6,160 nucleotides of DNA from UBA2283 sp041658955 (GTDB lineage: Bacteria > Patescibacteriota > Microgenomatia > UBA12405), in contig JBAZZE010000034.1 of assembly GCA_041658955.1 (NCBI GenBank), positions 1 through 6,160 of the forward strand, read 5' to 3'. The translations under genes and the position numbers were made by a program. The notes beneath the pieces are model-generated. The model saw only the letters and a list, made by a program, of their open reading frames with translations. It was not told where the DNA came from and made no database searches. Below, in pieces: positions 1 through 5,119 of this stretch (its first letter is position 1; every line of letters starts with the position of its first letter).

Positions 1-11
1 TAATTAAAATG

Positions 12-95
12 TGCCGAAAGAGGGAATCGAACCCCCATGACATTGCTGCCACACGATTTTGAGTCGTGCGCGTCTACCAATTCCGCCATTTCGGC
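12..95 (-). tRNA. tRNA-Leu, anticodon CAA
   Basis: Read on the minus strand, this is a complete class II tRNA of 84 nt. The acceptor stem is GCCGAAA paired with TTTCGGC, with discriminator base A. The D arm contains GGCGGAATTGGTAGACGC. The anticodon stem is CACGA/TCGTG around loop CTCAAAA, giving anticodon CAA (plus-strand 59-61), which reads the Leu codon TTG. The long variable arm (TGGCA-gcaa-TGTCA) is typical of Leu and excludes short-arm tRNAs. The T arm is GGGGGTTCGATTCCC. No CCA is encoded after the discriminator (the next bases are CAT), so the end must be added by CCA transferase. No intron is seen. Confidence 0.97.
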
Positions 96-106
96 AAAGC
101 AAGACA

Positions 107-112
107 AGTATA
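107..112 (-). promoter_or_regulatory. Probable -10 box of the tRNA-Leu promoter
   Basis: On the minus strand the hexamer TATACT (5 of 6 matches to TATAAT) ends 11 nt before the first base of the mature tRNA. This would place transcription start a few nucleotides upstream of the tRNA. No good -35 box is visible at 16-18 bp spacing, so the call rests on the -10 match and its position. Confidence 0.5.
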
Positions 113-126
113 GCAAAAATGTAGTG

Positions 127-132
127 TAAAAT
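127..132 (+). promoter_or_regulatory. Probable -10 box for the Lgt-like operon; possible leaderless start
   Basis: TAAAAT (5 of 6 matches to TATAAT) lies 5 nt before the ATG at 138 and is preceded by TG. Normal -10 to +1 spacing would start transcription at or next to the A of that ATG, giving a leaderless mRNA. In agreement, no Shine-Dalgarno sequence is seen before the ATG. The -35 region is weak. The 96-137 gap is shared with the divergent tRNA promoter. Confidence 0.45.
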
Positions 133-137
133 AGCTT

Positions 138-818
138 ATGGTTTTGGGATTAATTAAACTGTTGGGCATTGTTCTATTTTTGTATTTGGTATGGAGAAAT
201 TTGAATGATGATTATCGGGATGATGAGTTAATTTCCTATGGATGGAGCTCTATTTTGGTGATGCTTTTGGGGGGGAGGATTGTTTATGGATTATGGAATT
301 GGGGGGCCCTGAATGACAGTTGGACTAGCTGGTTAATGGTCTGGAAAATTTCCGGTTTCAACTACTACGGAGGAATTGTCGGTGTACTTTTGTGGACATG
401 GTGGTTTTGTGTAAAAAATGAGTGGAAACTATGGTCTTTTTTGGAAGATGTCACTCCAATTTATTATCTACTTTTAGCATTTTTAAGTGGGGGAGAATAT
501 ATCCAAAGAGGTTTGGAATTTAGGCTTTTAGTTTGGATGGTTATTGCGGTGATGGGGTATTTACTGGCAAATTTTTTAAAAGGAAAATACCGGTCAATAT
601 CGTGGTACAGAAGTGGCAAAAAAGGATTTATTTTCTTTGCCACAAACCTAGTGATGTCGATTGTAGTAGCCATAAGTTCATTCCTATTTAAAGATGGGTT
701 GATTTTGTCGCTTTTATACCTAGGTTTGAGTTTGATTTTTGCAGCCGGAACGGCTATTCTAGGAGATGTGTTTAATAGTTCAACTAAAGGATGGAGAGTA
801 AATGGTTCAAAAAACTAA
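138..818 (+). CDS. Lgt-like (prolipoprotein diacylglyceryl transferase-related) membrane protein
   Basis: A 226-residue protein with about seven hydrophobic segments (roughly residues 2-20, 36-54, 73-92, 105-120, 129-147, 163-184, 187-209), matching the seven-helix layout of Lgt. Lgt moves diacylglycerol from phosphatidylglycerol to the lipobox cysteine of prolipoproteins in the cytoplasmic membrane. Family-like pieces are GGRIVYGL (45-52), GFNYYGGIVGV (73-83, equivalent to the Lgt HGG segment) and a degenerate SGGEYIQRG (117-125) where Lgt has its R-x-G-N-F-x-N-x-E signature. The conserved His of the HGG segment appears as Tyr and the signature Arg and Asn are not conserved, so activity is doubtful. 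It is shorter than typical Lgt (about 260-300). It is first in its operon, its end overlaps the DksA-like gene by 17 nt, and an LspA-like gene lies two genes on, which supports a lipoprotein-processing origin. Family assignment is moderate; catalytic function is unproven. Confidence 0.6.
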   Translation: MVLGLIKLLGIVLFLYLVWRNLNDDYRDDELISYGWSSILVMLLGGRIVYGLWNWGALNDSWTSWLMVWKISGFNYYGGIVGVLLWTWWFCVKNEWKLWSFLEDVTPIYYLLLAFLSGGEYIQRGLEFRLLVWMVIAVMGYLLANFLKGKYRSISWYRSGKKGFIFFATNLVMSIVVAISSFLFKDGLILSLLYLGLSLIFAAGTAILGDVFNSSTKGWRVNGSKN

Positions 819-1182
819 TCCTCAGGATAGAGAAATACCCAAGAGCCTGTTGAAACCAATTAAGGATTTTTTGGAAGCAGAAATTATTAAGTGGAAAAGA
901 ACAGAAAAAGACATTAAAAAAAGTGATCCTTTTTCAGATTCAAATCGACTAATGCAAAATTCAACAGAAGAAGATGTTGACGAGCAAGTCGGACACTTTG
1001 AGACAGAAGTAAAAACTAGTTTTGTCAAAAAACAACTGGTTCAATTACGAAAAGCCCTGACCATGATCAAGATAGGTAAGTATGGTATTTGTGAAAAGTG
1101 TGGCAAGATGATTGATACTGATAGGTTGGCAGTTAAACCAGAAGTAACTATCTGTATTAGCTGTGCAGTCGATCGTGAATGA
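802..1182 (+). CDS. DksA/TraR-family C4 zinc-finger protein
   Basis: A 126-residue protein with the DksA/TraR architecture: a charged, helical N-terminal part (about 15-90, likely coiled coil) followed by a four-cysteine zinc finger at C97/C100 (CEKC) and C118/C121 (CISC). The finger has the usual lead-in YGICEKCGKMI and the spacer DRLAVKPEVTIC. Members bind in or near the RNA polymerase secondary channel and modulate initiation, often with ppGpp. The acidic DxxDxA coiled-coil tip of E. coli DksA is not evident, so this is better described as a general family member than as dksA itself. The ATG start is supported by a GGAG at 793-796, 5 nt upstream, inside the end of the Lgt-like gene. It ends in TGA inside the start of the LspA-like gene. 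The zinc-finger call is secure; the regulatory targets are unknown. Confidence 0.88.
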   Translation: MVQKTNPQDREIPKSLLKPIKDFLEAEIIKWKRTEKDIKKSDPFSDSNRLMQNSTEEDVDEQVGHFETEVKTSFVKKQLVQLRKALTMIKIGKYGICEKCGKMIDTDRLAVKPEVTICISCAVDRE

Positions 1183-1474
1183 GGTAATCATCAAAAATTA
1201 CGGAATTAGTTTTGGACAGAGCTTTCCCGGATTAACTATTGTTAGTGGAATACTTTTAAGTATTTTGGTGAGAATGGCGTGGAAAGAGAAAAAGTTGTCT
1301 TTGTGGTTGGCAGTACTGGGTGGGGGATTAAATTTCTGGGAGCGATTGTATTTTGGATATGTACGAGATTACTGGAAAATTCCCTTAATTCCGCTGTATA
1401 ATAATATCAATGACTGGTTAATTTTTGGGGGAGTTGTATGGTACTTACTAGAGAAAATAAGCCAAAAAAAGTAA
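1163..1474 (+). CDS. Miniature LspA-like protein (signal peptidase II-related)
   Basis: A protein of about 103 residues that matches the C-terminal two-thirds of LspA, the membrane aspartyl protease that cleaves signal peptides from diacylglyceryl prolipoproteins. It has NYGISFG (12-18, the LspA N-x-G-x-x-F segment), GGGLNFWERLYFGYVRDY (53-70, matching GGxxGNxxDRxxxGxVxDF) and NNINDWLIFGG (80-90, matching FNxADxxIxxG). Both aspartates matching the catalytic pair (D124/D143 in Pseudomonas aeruginosa LspA) are present as D69 and D84. Asn57 and Arg61 are kept; the Asp of the N-x-x-D-R element is Glu60. The first transmembrane helix with its DQ..K motif is missing, leaving three hydrophobic segments, against about 150-170 residues usually. 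Start is GTG 1163 or GTG 1175; neither has a clear ribosome-binding site, and the second would reduce the overlap with the upstream gene from 20 to 8 nt. Overlaps the next gene by 37 nt. Confidence 0.68.
   Translation: MQSIVNEVIIKNYGISFGQSFPGLTIVSGILLSILVRMAWKEKKLSLWLAVLGGGLNFWERLYFGYVRDYWKIPLIPLYNNINDWLIFGGVVWYLLEKISQKK
1427..1433 (+). promoter_or_regulatory. Shine-Dalgarno sequence of the RluA-family gene
   Basis: GGGGGAG lies 4 nt before the ATG at 1438, inside the LspA-like coding sequence. It is one of the few recognisable ribosome-binding sites in the window. It supports the 1438 start even though this overlaps the upstream gene by 37 nt. Confidence 0.55.
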
Positions 1475-2142
1475 ATGTAGTTTTCGAAGATGACTATTTG
1501 ATGATTGTTGAAAAACCATCAGGTATGGTAACTACTCGAGAAATGCGAATGGGGAACGATGGAATGAATTATTTGGAAGATTGGGTGGCGCAAAACTATC
1601 CAAATGATTTACCTAGAAAGGGGATTGTTCATCGGCTTGATAAAGATACCTCAGGACTGGTGGTAATTGCCAAAACAGAAGAGGCACGAATTTTATTGAA
1701 GGATATATTTAAGCAAAGAAAAGTAACTAAAAAATATTTAGCATTAGTAGGCGGGGATTTGCCAAGAGTGGGTGACATGAATATGCCCATTAAAAGATCA
1801 AGGTATTATCTGGGTCGCTTTAAGGTAGATGTCGACGGAAAAAATGCAGTAACTGAATTTCAAGTGCTTAAAAAAATTAAAATTGATGACAAAACTTTTT
1901 CACTAGTAGAAGTTAATTTAAAAACGGGTAGAACCCACCAGATTAGAGTCCACTTTAGTTATTTGGGTTGGCCACTTTTGGGTGATCGGGTTTATAAAGG
2001 CTACGAGTTTGCAGGATTAAATCGGCAGTTTTTACATTCGGCATACATTAAGTTTGTCCACCCGATTACTAATAAAGTCATTGAAATAAATTCACCATTA
2101 CCTTCCGAGTTATTGGAAATTGTTGATAAGTATGAGTCCTAA
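1438..2142 (+). CDS. RluA-family RNA pseudouridine synthase
   Basis: A 234-residue enzyme of the RluA/RluC/RluD family, which isomerises uridine to pseudouridine in rRNA or tRNA in the cytoplasm. Motif I is IVHRLDKDTSGLVV (63-76), with the catalytic Asp at D68. The later family motifs are GRTHQIRVH (164-172) and WPLLGDRVYKG (178-188). The opening DDYLMIVEKPSGM is the usual start of the catalytic domain. There is no N-terminal S4 domain, so it resembles the short RluA-like members rather than RluC/RluD; the target uridine cannot be told from sequence. It sits between the LspA-like and LytR_C genes and overlaps both. In many bacteria an RluD-type gene follows lspA, so the lspA-rlu order here agrees with the LspA-like call upstream. 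No defect is seen in the catalytic core. Confidence 0.93.
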   Translation: MVLTRENKPKKVNVVFEDDYLMIVEKPSGMVTTREMRMGNDGMNYLEDWVAQNYPNDLPRKGIVHRLDKDTSGLVVIAKTEEARILLKDIFKQRKVTKKYLALVGGDLPRVGDMNMPIKRSRYYLGRFKVDVDGKNAVTEFQVLKKIKIDDKTFSLVEVNLKTGRTHQIRVHFSYLGWPLLGDRVYKGYEFAGLNRQFLHSAYIKFVHPITNKVIEINSPLPSELLEIVDKYES

Positions 2143-2974
2143 AAAAGTTGTTTTAATGATCTCTATTTTGATTATCTTATTAGTCGGAGGAATAGGGTGG
2201 TGGCGATCAAATGGCAGAGTAAATCAAGACTTACGAATAGCCTACATCGATGATAGTGGTATTGTTTTAAAATCAATTTCCAAACAAAGACGAATGGTAA
2301 ATGTGGCTAGGGTAAATAGTGATGTCTCGGTCTGGGTACCTGGTGGTTTGGGATGGTATGAAGCGGGTAAGATAAAGAAATTATTGGAACAAGAGAAACA
2401 ACAATTTAGAGCAAAAGAAATCTTATTTTTTAACTTTGGTTTTAACCCGGATATTGTTAAGTTTTCGACTGAAAATAGAAACAGTGATTGGTGGCAAATG
2501 GGTAAAGTGTGGGGGTGGGAAAATTTAATAGATTATATTCTGAAAGGGAAAAGTGGGCTGATGACTAAAGAAGAAAAAGTTACTGGTCAATTGGCTTTGG
2601 AGAGAGAGTTTTTAGCAACCATTATGCAAAGAGATTTTGCCGATTCTGAGGTGGTTGAAGCAGGTGTAAAAGCCTCAGTTTATAACCAAGGAACGGCCAA
2701 TGGACTAGCTGGAGTGATAGCTAGAAATCTGGAATGGATGGGGATGACTGTTTATGGAGTGGAAAGTGTTAATCGTGAGGAAATGGGTGATAAATGCCAG
2801 CTGATATTTGGAGATAAGGTAAAGGAAACTAAAACCGGAAAAAATTTACAAGAGCTATTTTCAACATGTGAACAAATTCAGGAACCGTTGTTGGGAGAAA
2901 AAGAAGTGGAGTTATACCTAACTGATAAATACGCTGAAATGATAAACTATCAGAGTTACTTAACTAATTTGTAA
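2132..2974 (+). CDS. Membrane-anchored protein with LytR_C-type C-terminal domain and degenerate LCP-like region
   Basis: A 280-residue protein with one N-terminal membrane helix (about 6-24) after a basic MSPKK start, so the rest is probably extracytoplasmic. No lipobox cysteine follows the helix. Residues about 35-110 (RIAYIDDSGIV ... WVPGGLGWYEAGKIKKLLEQEK ... FGFNPDIV) recall the order of elements in LytR-CpsA-Psr (LCP) proteins, which attach glycopolymers to the cell wall. However, the LCP arginine/aspartate signature (S-x-P-R-D) is not seen, so this would be a non-catalytic relative. Residues about 178-212 (ASVYNQGTANGLAGVIARNL followed by GMTVYGVESV) fit the LytR_C domain pattern (V-x-N-G-t-x-x-G-L-A ... 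L-x-x-x-G-x-x-V). ATG 2132 is chosen over the in-frame TTG 2120 because it is the first ATG and leaves an 11-nt overlap with the RluA-family stop. An envelope role is inference. Confidence 0.6.
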   Translation: MSPKKVVLMISILIILLVGGIGWWRSNGRVNQDLRIAYIDDSGIVLKSISKQRRMVNVARVNSDVSVWVPGGLGWYEAGKIKKLLEQEKQQFRAKEILFFNFGFNPDIVKFSTENRNSDWWQMGKVWGWENLIDYILKGKSGLMTKEEKVTGQLALEREFLATIMQRDFADSEVVEAGVKASVYNQGTANGLAGVIARNLEWMGMTVYGVESVNREEMGDKCQLIFGDKVKETKTGKNLQELFSTCEQIQEPLLGEKEVELYLTDKYAEMINYQSYLTNL

Positions 2975-3000
2975 TTTTAAATTTTTAATTTTCAACAACT
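2975..3000 (+). other. AT-rich gap before yebC
   Basis: This 26-nt gap is almost pure A/T, with repeated TAATTTT/AATTTT blocks followed by CAACAACT. It is the only non-overlapping junction in the upstream clusters. No Shine-Dalgarno sequence precedes the GTG of yebC. It could hold an internal -10 element (TAATTT or TTAATT), but there is no convincing -35, and no terminator hairpin is seen. Confidence 0.35.
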
Positions 3001-3708
3001 GTGTCAGGACATTCAAAATGGGCCAATATTAAAAATCGTAAGGGGGCTCAGGACCAGAAGCGAAGTGCGACATTTACTAAAATGTCGAAAAACATAATTA
3101 CGGCGATTAAGTTGGGCGGAAATAATACTAGTCCCGAGGGAAATTCATATCTAAAAACTATTTTGGAAAAAGCCCGGGAAGTGAATATGCCTAAAGAAAA
3201 TATTACTCGTTTAATTGAGAAATTTAACCAACGGAAAGATCATTTGCAGACCCTATATCTGGAGGGTTTTGGTCCTCATGGGGTGCCAGTAATGGTGGAG
3301 GTGGAAACTGATAATAAGAACAGAATACTCGGAGAGATACGTCTAATATTTAAGACTAATGGAGGAAGTTTGGGTGAGGAAGGTAGCGTGGGATATTTGT
3401 TTGAACGAGTTGGGGAAATTGAGGTAGAAAGGATGGATGAAAACTTGGAATTAGAGCTAATCGACAAAGGGGCCCTGGAAATTGATGATAAGACAATTAT
3501 TGTCGAGGCTAAATCTTTGGGTGAAATGGTGAAGTTTTTGAAAGAAAAGAATGTCGAAGTAACTTCAGGAAAGCTAATAATGAGATCGCTTAATCCGATA
3601 AGCCTGCCTTCGGAAGAACATGTAGGCGAGGTGTTGGATATGATAGATGAGTTAGAAGAAAATGAAGAAGTAGCCGGCGTTTTTGCTGGTTTTGACTATC
3701 ATGAATAA
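3001..3708 (+). CDS. yebC: YebC/TACO1-family protein
   Basis: A 235-residue protein with the diagnostic YebC start MSGHSKWANIKNRKGAQDQK. Further family motifs are EGFGPHGVPVMVE (88-100), DNKNR (104-108) and GSVGYLFER (128-136), and the acidic C-terminus ends EEVAGVFAGFDYHE. Length is near the usual 235-250. The family was long annotated as a DNA-binding transcriptional regulator (PmpR). More recent work on YebC and mitochondrial TACO1 shows a ribosome-associated role in relieving stalls at polyproline stretches; sequence alone cannot choose between these for this organism. The start is GTG at 3001: the conserved MSGHSKWA motif begins exactly there, and no ribosome-binding site is visible. The end overlaps the start of the membrane-protein gene by 8 nt. 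Confidence 0.96.
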   Translation: MSGHSKWANIKNRKGAQDQKRSATFTKMSKNIITAIKLGGNNTSPEGNSYLKTILEKAREVNMPKENITRLIEKFNQRKDHLQTLYLEGFGPHGVPVMVEVETDNKNRILGEIRLIFKTNGGSLGEEGSVGYLFERVGEIEVERMDENLELELIDKGALEIDDKTIIVEAKSLGEMVKFLKEKNVEVTSGKLIMRSLNPISLPSEEHVGEVLDMIDELEENEEVAGVFAGFDYHE

Positions 3709-4486
3709 ACGATTTAGATACATGGTATCGGCACTAATTTGTGCCCTAGGATTTGGATTATTTATATCCCTGCCGTATGAGTCGAGATATTTTGGATTAA
3801 TGGCAGGGGAGGTGTTGGTGGTGTTTTGTATGTGGTTTGGTTTGGGGGTACTATTTGAAGGTAACTTTTATGTCAGAGTGATGTCGGTACTTTTGCCAAT
3901 CATGTTTTTTAGTGGCTTTGGAATGTTTGGAGCGCTACTAGCCGATAATTGGTTTTCAATAGCATTAATGACCATATTTTATGGATTGGTTATGTACGCT
4001 ATGTTTTTAGTAGAAAATGTTTTTCTGGTAGCCATTGGGTTTAAAACAGTGCCACTATATAGGGCGGCTTATACGGTATCGCTGATTTTATTACTACTTT
4101 CGGCGTTTTTTATGTATGATAGTCTGTTTTCTTTCCGGACAACTTATATCTTTAATACTTTATTCTCATTGCTGATTTCTGGATTAATTTTTCTTTATCA
4201 GTTCTGGTCGGTGTCGATTGAGTTGCCTGATGATGGGAAAGATTTAAGTTTACGCTTGTACGTGTTAATTCCGGCTCTGCTGGTGGCAGAGATGACCTTA
4301 GTACTTTCTTTCTGGCCAGCGGGTATATTTAAGGGTTCGGTATATTTGGTCTCAGCTATCTATGTTTTATGTGGGTTGATTCAAGCAGATATCCGTAATC
4401 GACTGTTTATGAAGACTAAACTCACCTATTTATGGATAACTATTGCCATACTTTCCGCCATTTTGATGGTTACCAAGTGGAATTAA
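3701..4486 (+). CDS. Polytopic membrane protein of unknown function, coupled to yebC
   Basis: A 261-residue, very hydrophobic protein with about eight or nine membrane segments (roughly 8-24, 33-52, 58-79, 85-112, 123-140, 148-169, 186-206, 212-228, 241-258). The loops are short and basic or acidic (MNKRFR at the start, ELPDDGKDLSLR at 174-185, DIRNRLFMKTK at 230-240). I recognise no catalytic motif or transporter signature. It may belong to one of the uncharacterised integral-membrane families common in Microgenomates, but this is from memory and untested. ATG 3701 is preferred over TTG 3683: it lies in the sequence ATGAATAA, so the yebC stop falls just inside the new gene and reinitiation is likely. 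No Shine-Dalgarno sequence is seen. It is the last gene before the 770-bp non-coding region. Confidence 0.75.
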   Translation: MNKRFRYMVSALICALGFGLFISLPYESRYFGLMAGEVLVVFCMWFGLGVLFEGNFYVRVMSVLLPIMFFSGFGMFGALLADNWFSIALMTIFYGLVMYAMFLVENVFLVAIGFKTVPLYRAAYTVSLILLLLSAFFMYDSLFSFRTTYIFNTLFSLLISGLIFLYQFWSVSIELPDDGKDLSLRLYVLIPALLVAEMTLVLSFWPAGIFKGSVYLVSAIYVLCGLIQADIRNRLFMKTKLTYLWITIAILSAILMVTKWN

Positions 4487-4492
4487 TCTAAA
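4463..4492 (+). promoter_or_regulatory. Possible promoter reading into the structured non-coding region
   Basis: TTGATG (4463-4468; 4 of 6 matches to TTGACA) and TCTAAA (4487-4492; 4 of 6 matches to TATAAT) are separated by 18 bp. Transcription would start near 4498-4500, at the GTGGGGG that begins the putative structured RNA. Both boxes are weak and the first lies within the end of the membrane-protein gene. Confidence 0.2.
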
Positions 4493-4496
4493 GATA

Positions 4497-4546
4497 GTGG
4501 GGGAGTTCAACCCAGTTTTTCCCAAATAAGAGTCCCCGCCTTTAAT
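4497..4546 (+). terminator. Weak terminator-like hairpin after the yebC cluster
   Basis: GTGGGGG (4497-4503) can pair with TCCCCGC (4533-4539), allowing two G-T pairs, around a 29-nt loop, followed by CTTTAATT. The stem is GC-rich, but the loop is long and the T-run short, so rho-independent termination here is doubtful. The pairing competes with the long-range helix that uses the same 5' arm. Confidence 0.25.
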
Positions 4547-4548
4547 TA

Positions 4549-4590
4549 TTGAACCTAAATTCACTCAGGGAATGGGCCATTTAGGTTCAA
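4549..4590 (+). repeat. Perfect 12-bp inverted repeat (TTGAACCTAAAT / ATTTAGGTTCAA)
   Basis: The arms 4549-4560 and 4579-4590 are exact reverse complements around an 18-nt loop. No T-run follows, so it is not a simple terminator. A copy of the right arm, TTAGGTTCAAAT, recurs in direct orientation at 5112-5123, so the left arm has two possible partners. Confidence 0.8.
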
Positions 4591-4605
4591 ATAGAGTAAA
4601 TCTTT

Positions 4606-4632
4606 TACCTATGAAACCAAATTTTTTAGGTA
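4606..4632 (+). repeat. Short inverted repeat TACCTA / TAGGTA
   Basis: The arms 4606-4611 and 4627-4632 are exact complements around a 15-nt loop. Just upstream is a second small hairpin, GTAAA-tct-TTTAC (4596-4608), which shares bases with it. Either could be local structure of the putative RNA; both are short enough to occur by chance. Confidence 0.35.
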
Positions 4633-4664
4633 GGGTAGTAGAAGTAGGGGAGAAGGATAGGCAT

Positions 4665-4742
4665 TATTTTCACACTATATCCTATAATTTTCACAGAACG
4701 AGTCCTATAATATTATAGGGTAGGTGATATAGAGTGATATAG
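4665..4742 (+). repeat. Imperfect tandem duplication with inverted counterpart
   Basis: The elements ATTTTCACA and TCCTATAAT occur in this order twice: 4666-4674 with 4680-4688, then 4687-4695 with 4703-4711. They are followed by the complementary elements ATTATAG (4712-4718), GATATAG (4726-4732 and again 4736-4742) and TGTGAA (4747-4752). The double GATATAG arises from a 10-bp tandem copy of GTGATATAGA/GTGATATAGT. The copies give alternative pairing partners. Confidence 0.7.
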
Positions 4743-4752
4743 TCTGTGTGAA
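4669..4752 (+). repeat. Long bulged inverted repeat (TTCACACTATATC / GATATA-gtct-GTGTGAA)
   Basis: TTCACAC (4669-4675) pairs with GTGTGAA (4746-4752), and TATATC (4676-4681) with GATATA (4736-4741), leaving a 4-nt bulge GTCT. An alternative inner register pairs CTATATCCTATAAT (4675-4688) with ATTATAG (4712-4718) and GATATAG (4726-4732) around a 7-nt bulge. Thirteen to twenty base pairs are available, the strongest local helix in the region. Confidence 0.7.
4704..4719. repeat. Perfect 16-bp palindrome CCTATAATATTATAGG
   Basis: This sequence equals its own reverse complement with no spacer. It could be a protein-binding operator or recombination core, or simply part of the paired region around it, since each half also has partners in the neighbouring repeats. 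Confidence 0.7.
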
Positions 4753-4764
4753 TAAGTATTTGGC

Positions 4765-4799
4765 AGCCACCAATGTATCTGCTAGCTTCAAGAGTGGCT
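4765..4799 (+). repeat. Inverted repeat AGCCAC / GTGGCT
   Basis: Arms 4765-4770 and 4794-4799 are exact complements with a 23-nt loop that contains the 6-bp palindrome GCTAGC (4781-4786). The stem is GC-rich but short. Confidence 0.4.
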
Positions 4800-4889
4800 T
4801 CACGATAGGGGTAGGGATAATTACTTTAAAAGGTATTAGTTTATTTGCTTATTAGGCTTCTATTACTGGGGGTGTAGTAGATGAAGTAG

Positions 4890-4920
4890 TCTAGTACTCG
4901 TCTACCGGGGAGACACTAGA
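4890..4920 (+). repeat. Bulged hairpin TCTAGT-actc-GTCT / AGAC-ACTAGA
   Basis: TCTAGT (4890-4895) pairs with ACTAGA (4915-4920), and GTCT (4900-4903) pairs with AGAC (4911-4914). The left arm has a 4-nt bulge ACTC, and the loop is ACCGGGG. Ten base pairs in a compact 31-nt unit look like genuine RNA structure. It is separated by one base from the next hairpin. Confidence 0.55.
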
Positions 4921-4921
4921 A

Positions 4922-4961
4922 TATTGTATGTCGCACAATGTATCTTTTGCGACGTATATTA
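4922..4961 (+). repeat. Hairpin with GTCGCA / TGCGAC core
   Basis: GTCGCA (4930-4935) and TGCGAC (4948-4953) are exact complements around a 12-nt loop. The stem continues outward with TTGTAT (4924-4929) against GTATAT (4954-4959), including two G-T pairs, and then two more A-T pairs after one mismatch. About 13 pairs in total. Confidence 0.55.
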
Positions 4962-4980
4962 AAACGGAAGTGTGGGGGAG

Positions 4981-5040
4981 ACAACTTTTAAACTTTTTAC
5001 TTTTTTTATTTTTTCAAAAAAAATTCTTCTAAATATTTTA
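4981..5040. other. T-rich then A-rich tract
   Basis: The 60 bases contain no G and only a few C: four T-runs of growing length (TTTT, TTTTT, TTTTTTT, TTTTTT) are followed by an eight-A run (5016-5023) and AT-rich sequence. It may be intrinsically curved or easily melted DNA, and might act as an upstream promoter element or as the termination zone of the structured RNA. Confidence 0.6.
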
Positions 5041-5052
5041 TTGTCGCTACTA

Positions 5053-5119
5053 GAACCTTAATTGTTTGACCATTAATCCTCCGTTATGGTTTTTCCTTTG
5101 TTTTTGGCGGCTTAGGTTC
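5053..5119 (+). repeat. Second GAACCT...AGGTTC inverted repeat
   Basis: GAACCT-t-AA (5053-5061) can pair with TTAGGTTC (5112-5119) with one bulged T. The right arm is the same sequence that can pair over long range with 4549-4558 and that repeats 4581-4592, so the GAACCTAA/TTAGGTTC module appears in four places in the region. Confidence 0.45.

Noticed and set aside
464..673. Minus-strand open frames inside plus-strand genes (464-673, 822-1028, 3276-3467, 5152-5340, 5764-5946).
   Set aside because: They lie opposite well-supported genes, or the start of the xer gene, show no protein motifs and have no ribosome-binding signals; they are by-products of codon use on the other strand.
4666..4755. 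Replication origin: a perfect DnaA-box match TTATTCACA on the minus strand (4747-4755) and two near-matches ATTTTCACA on the plus strand, with an AT-rich tract downstream.
   Set aside because: There are only three boxes, all explained by the repeat structure. No dnaA or dnaN is nearby, and the plus strand does not change from C-rich to G-rich here as expected at an origin.
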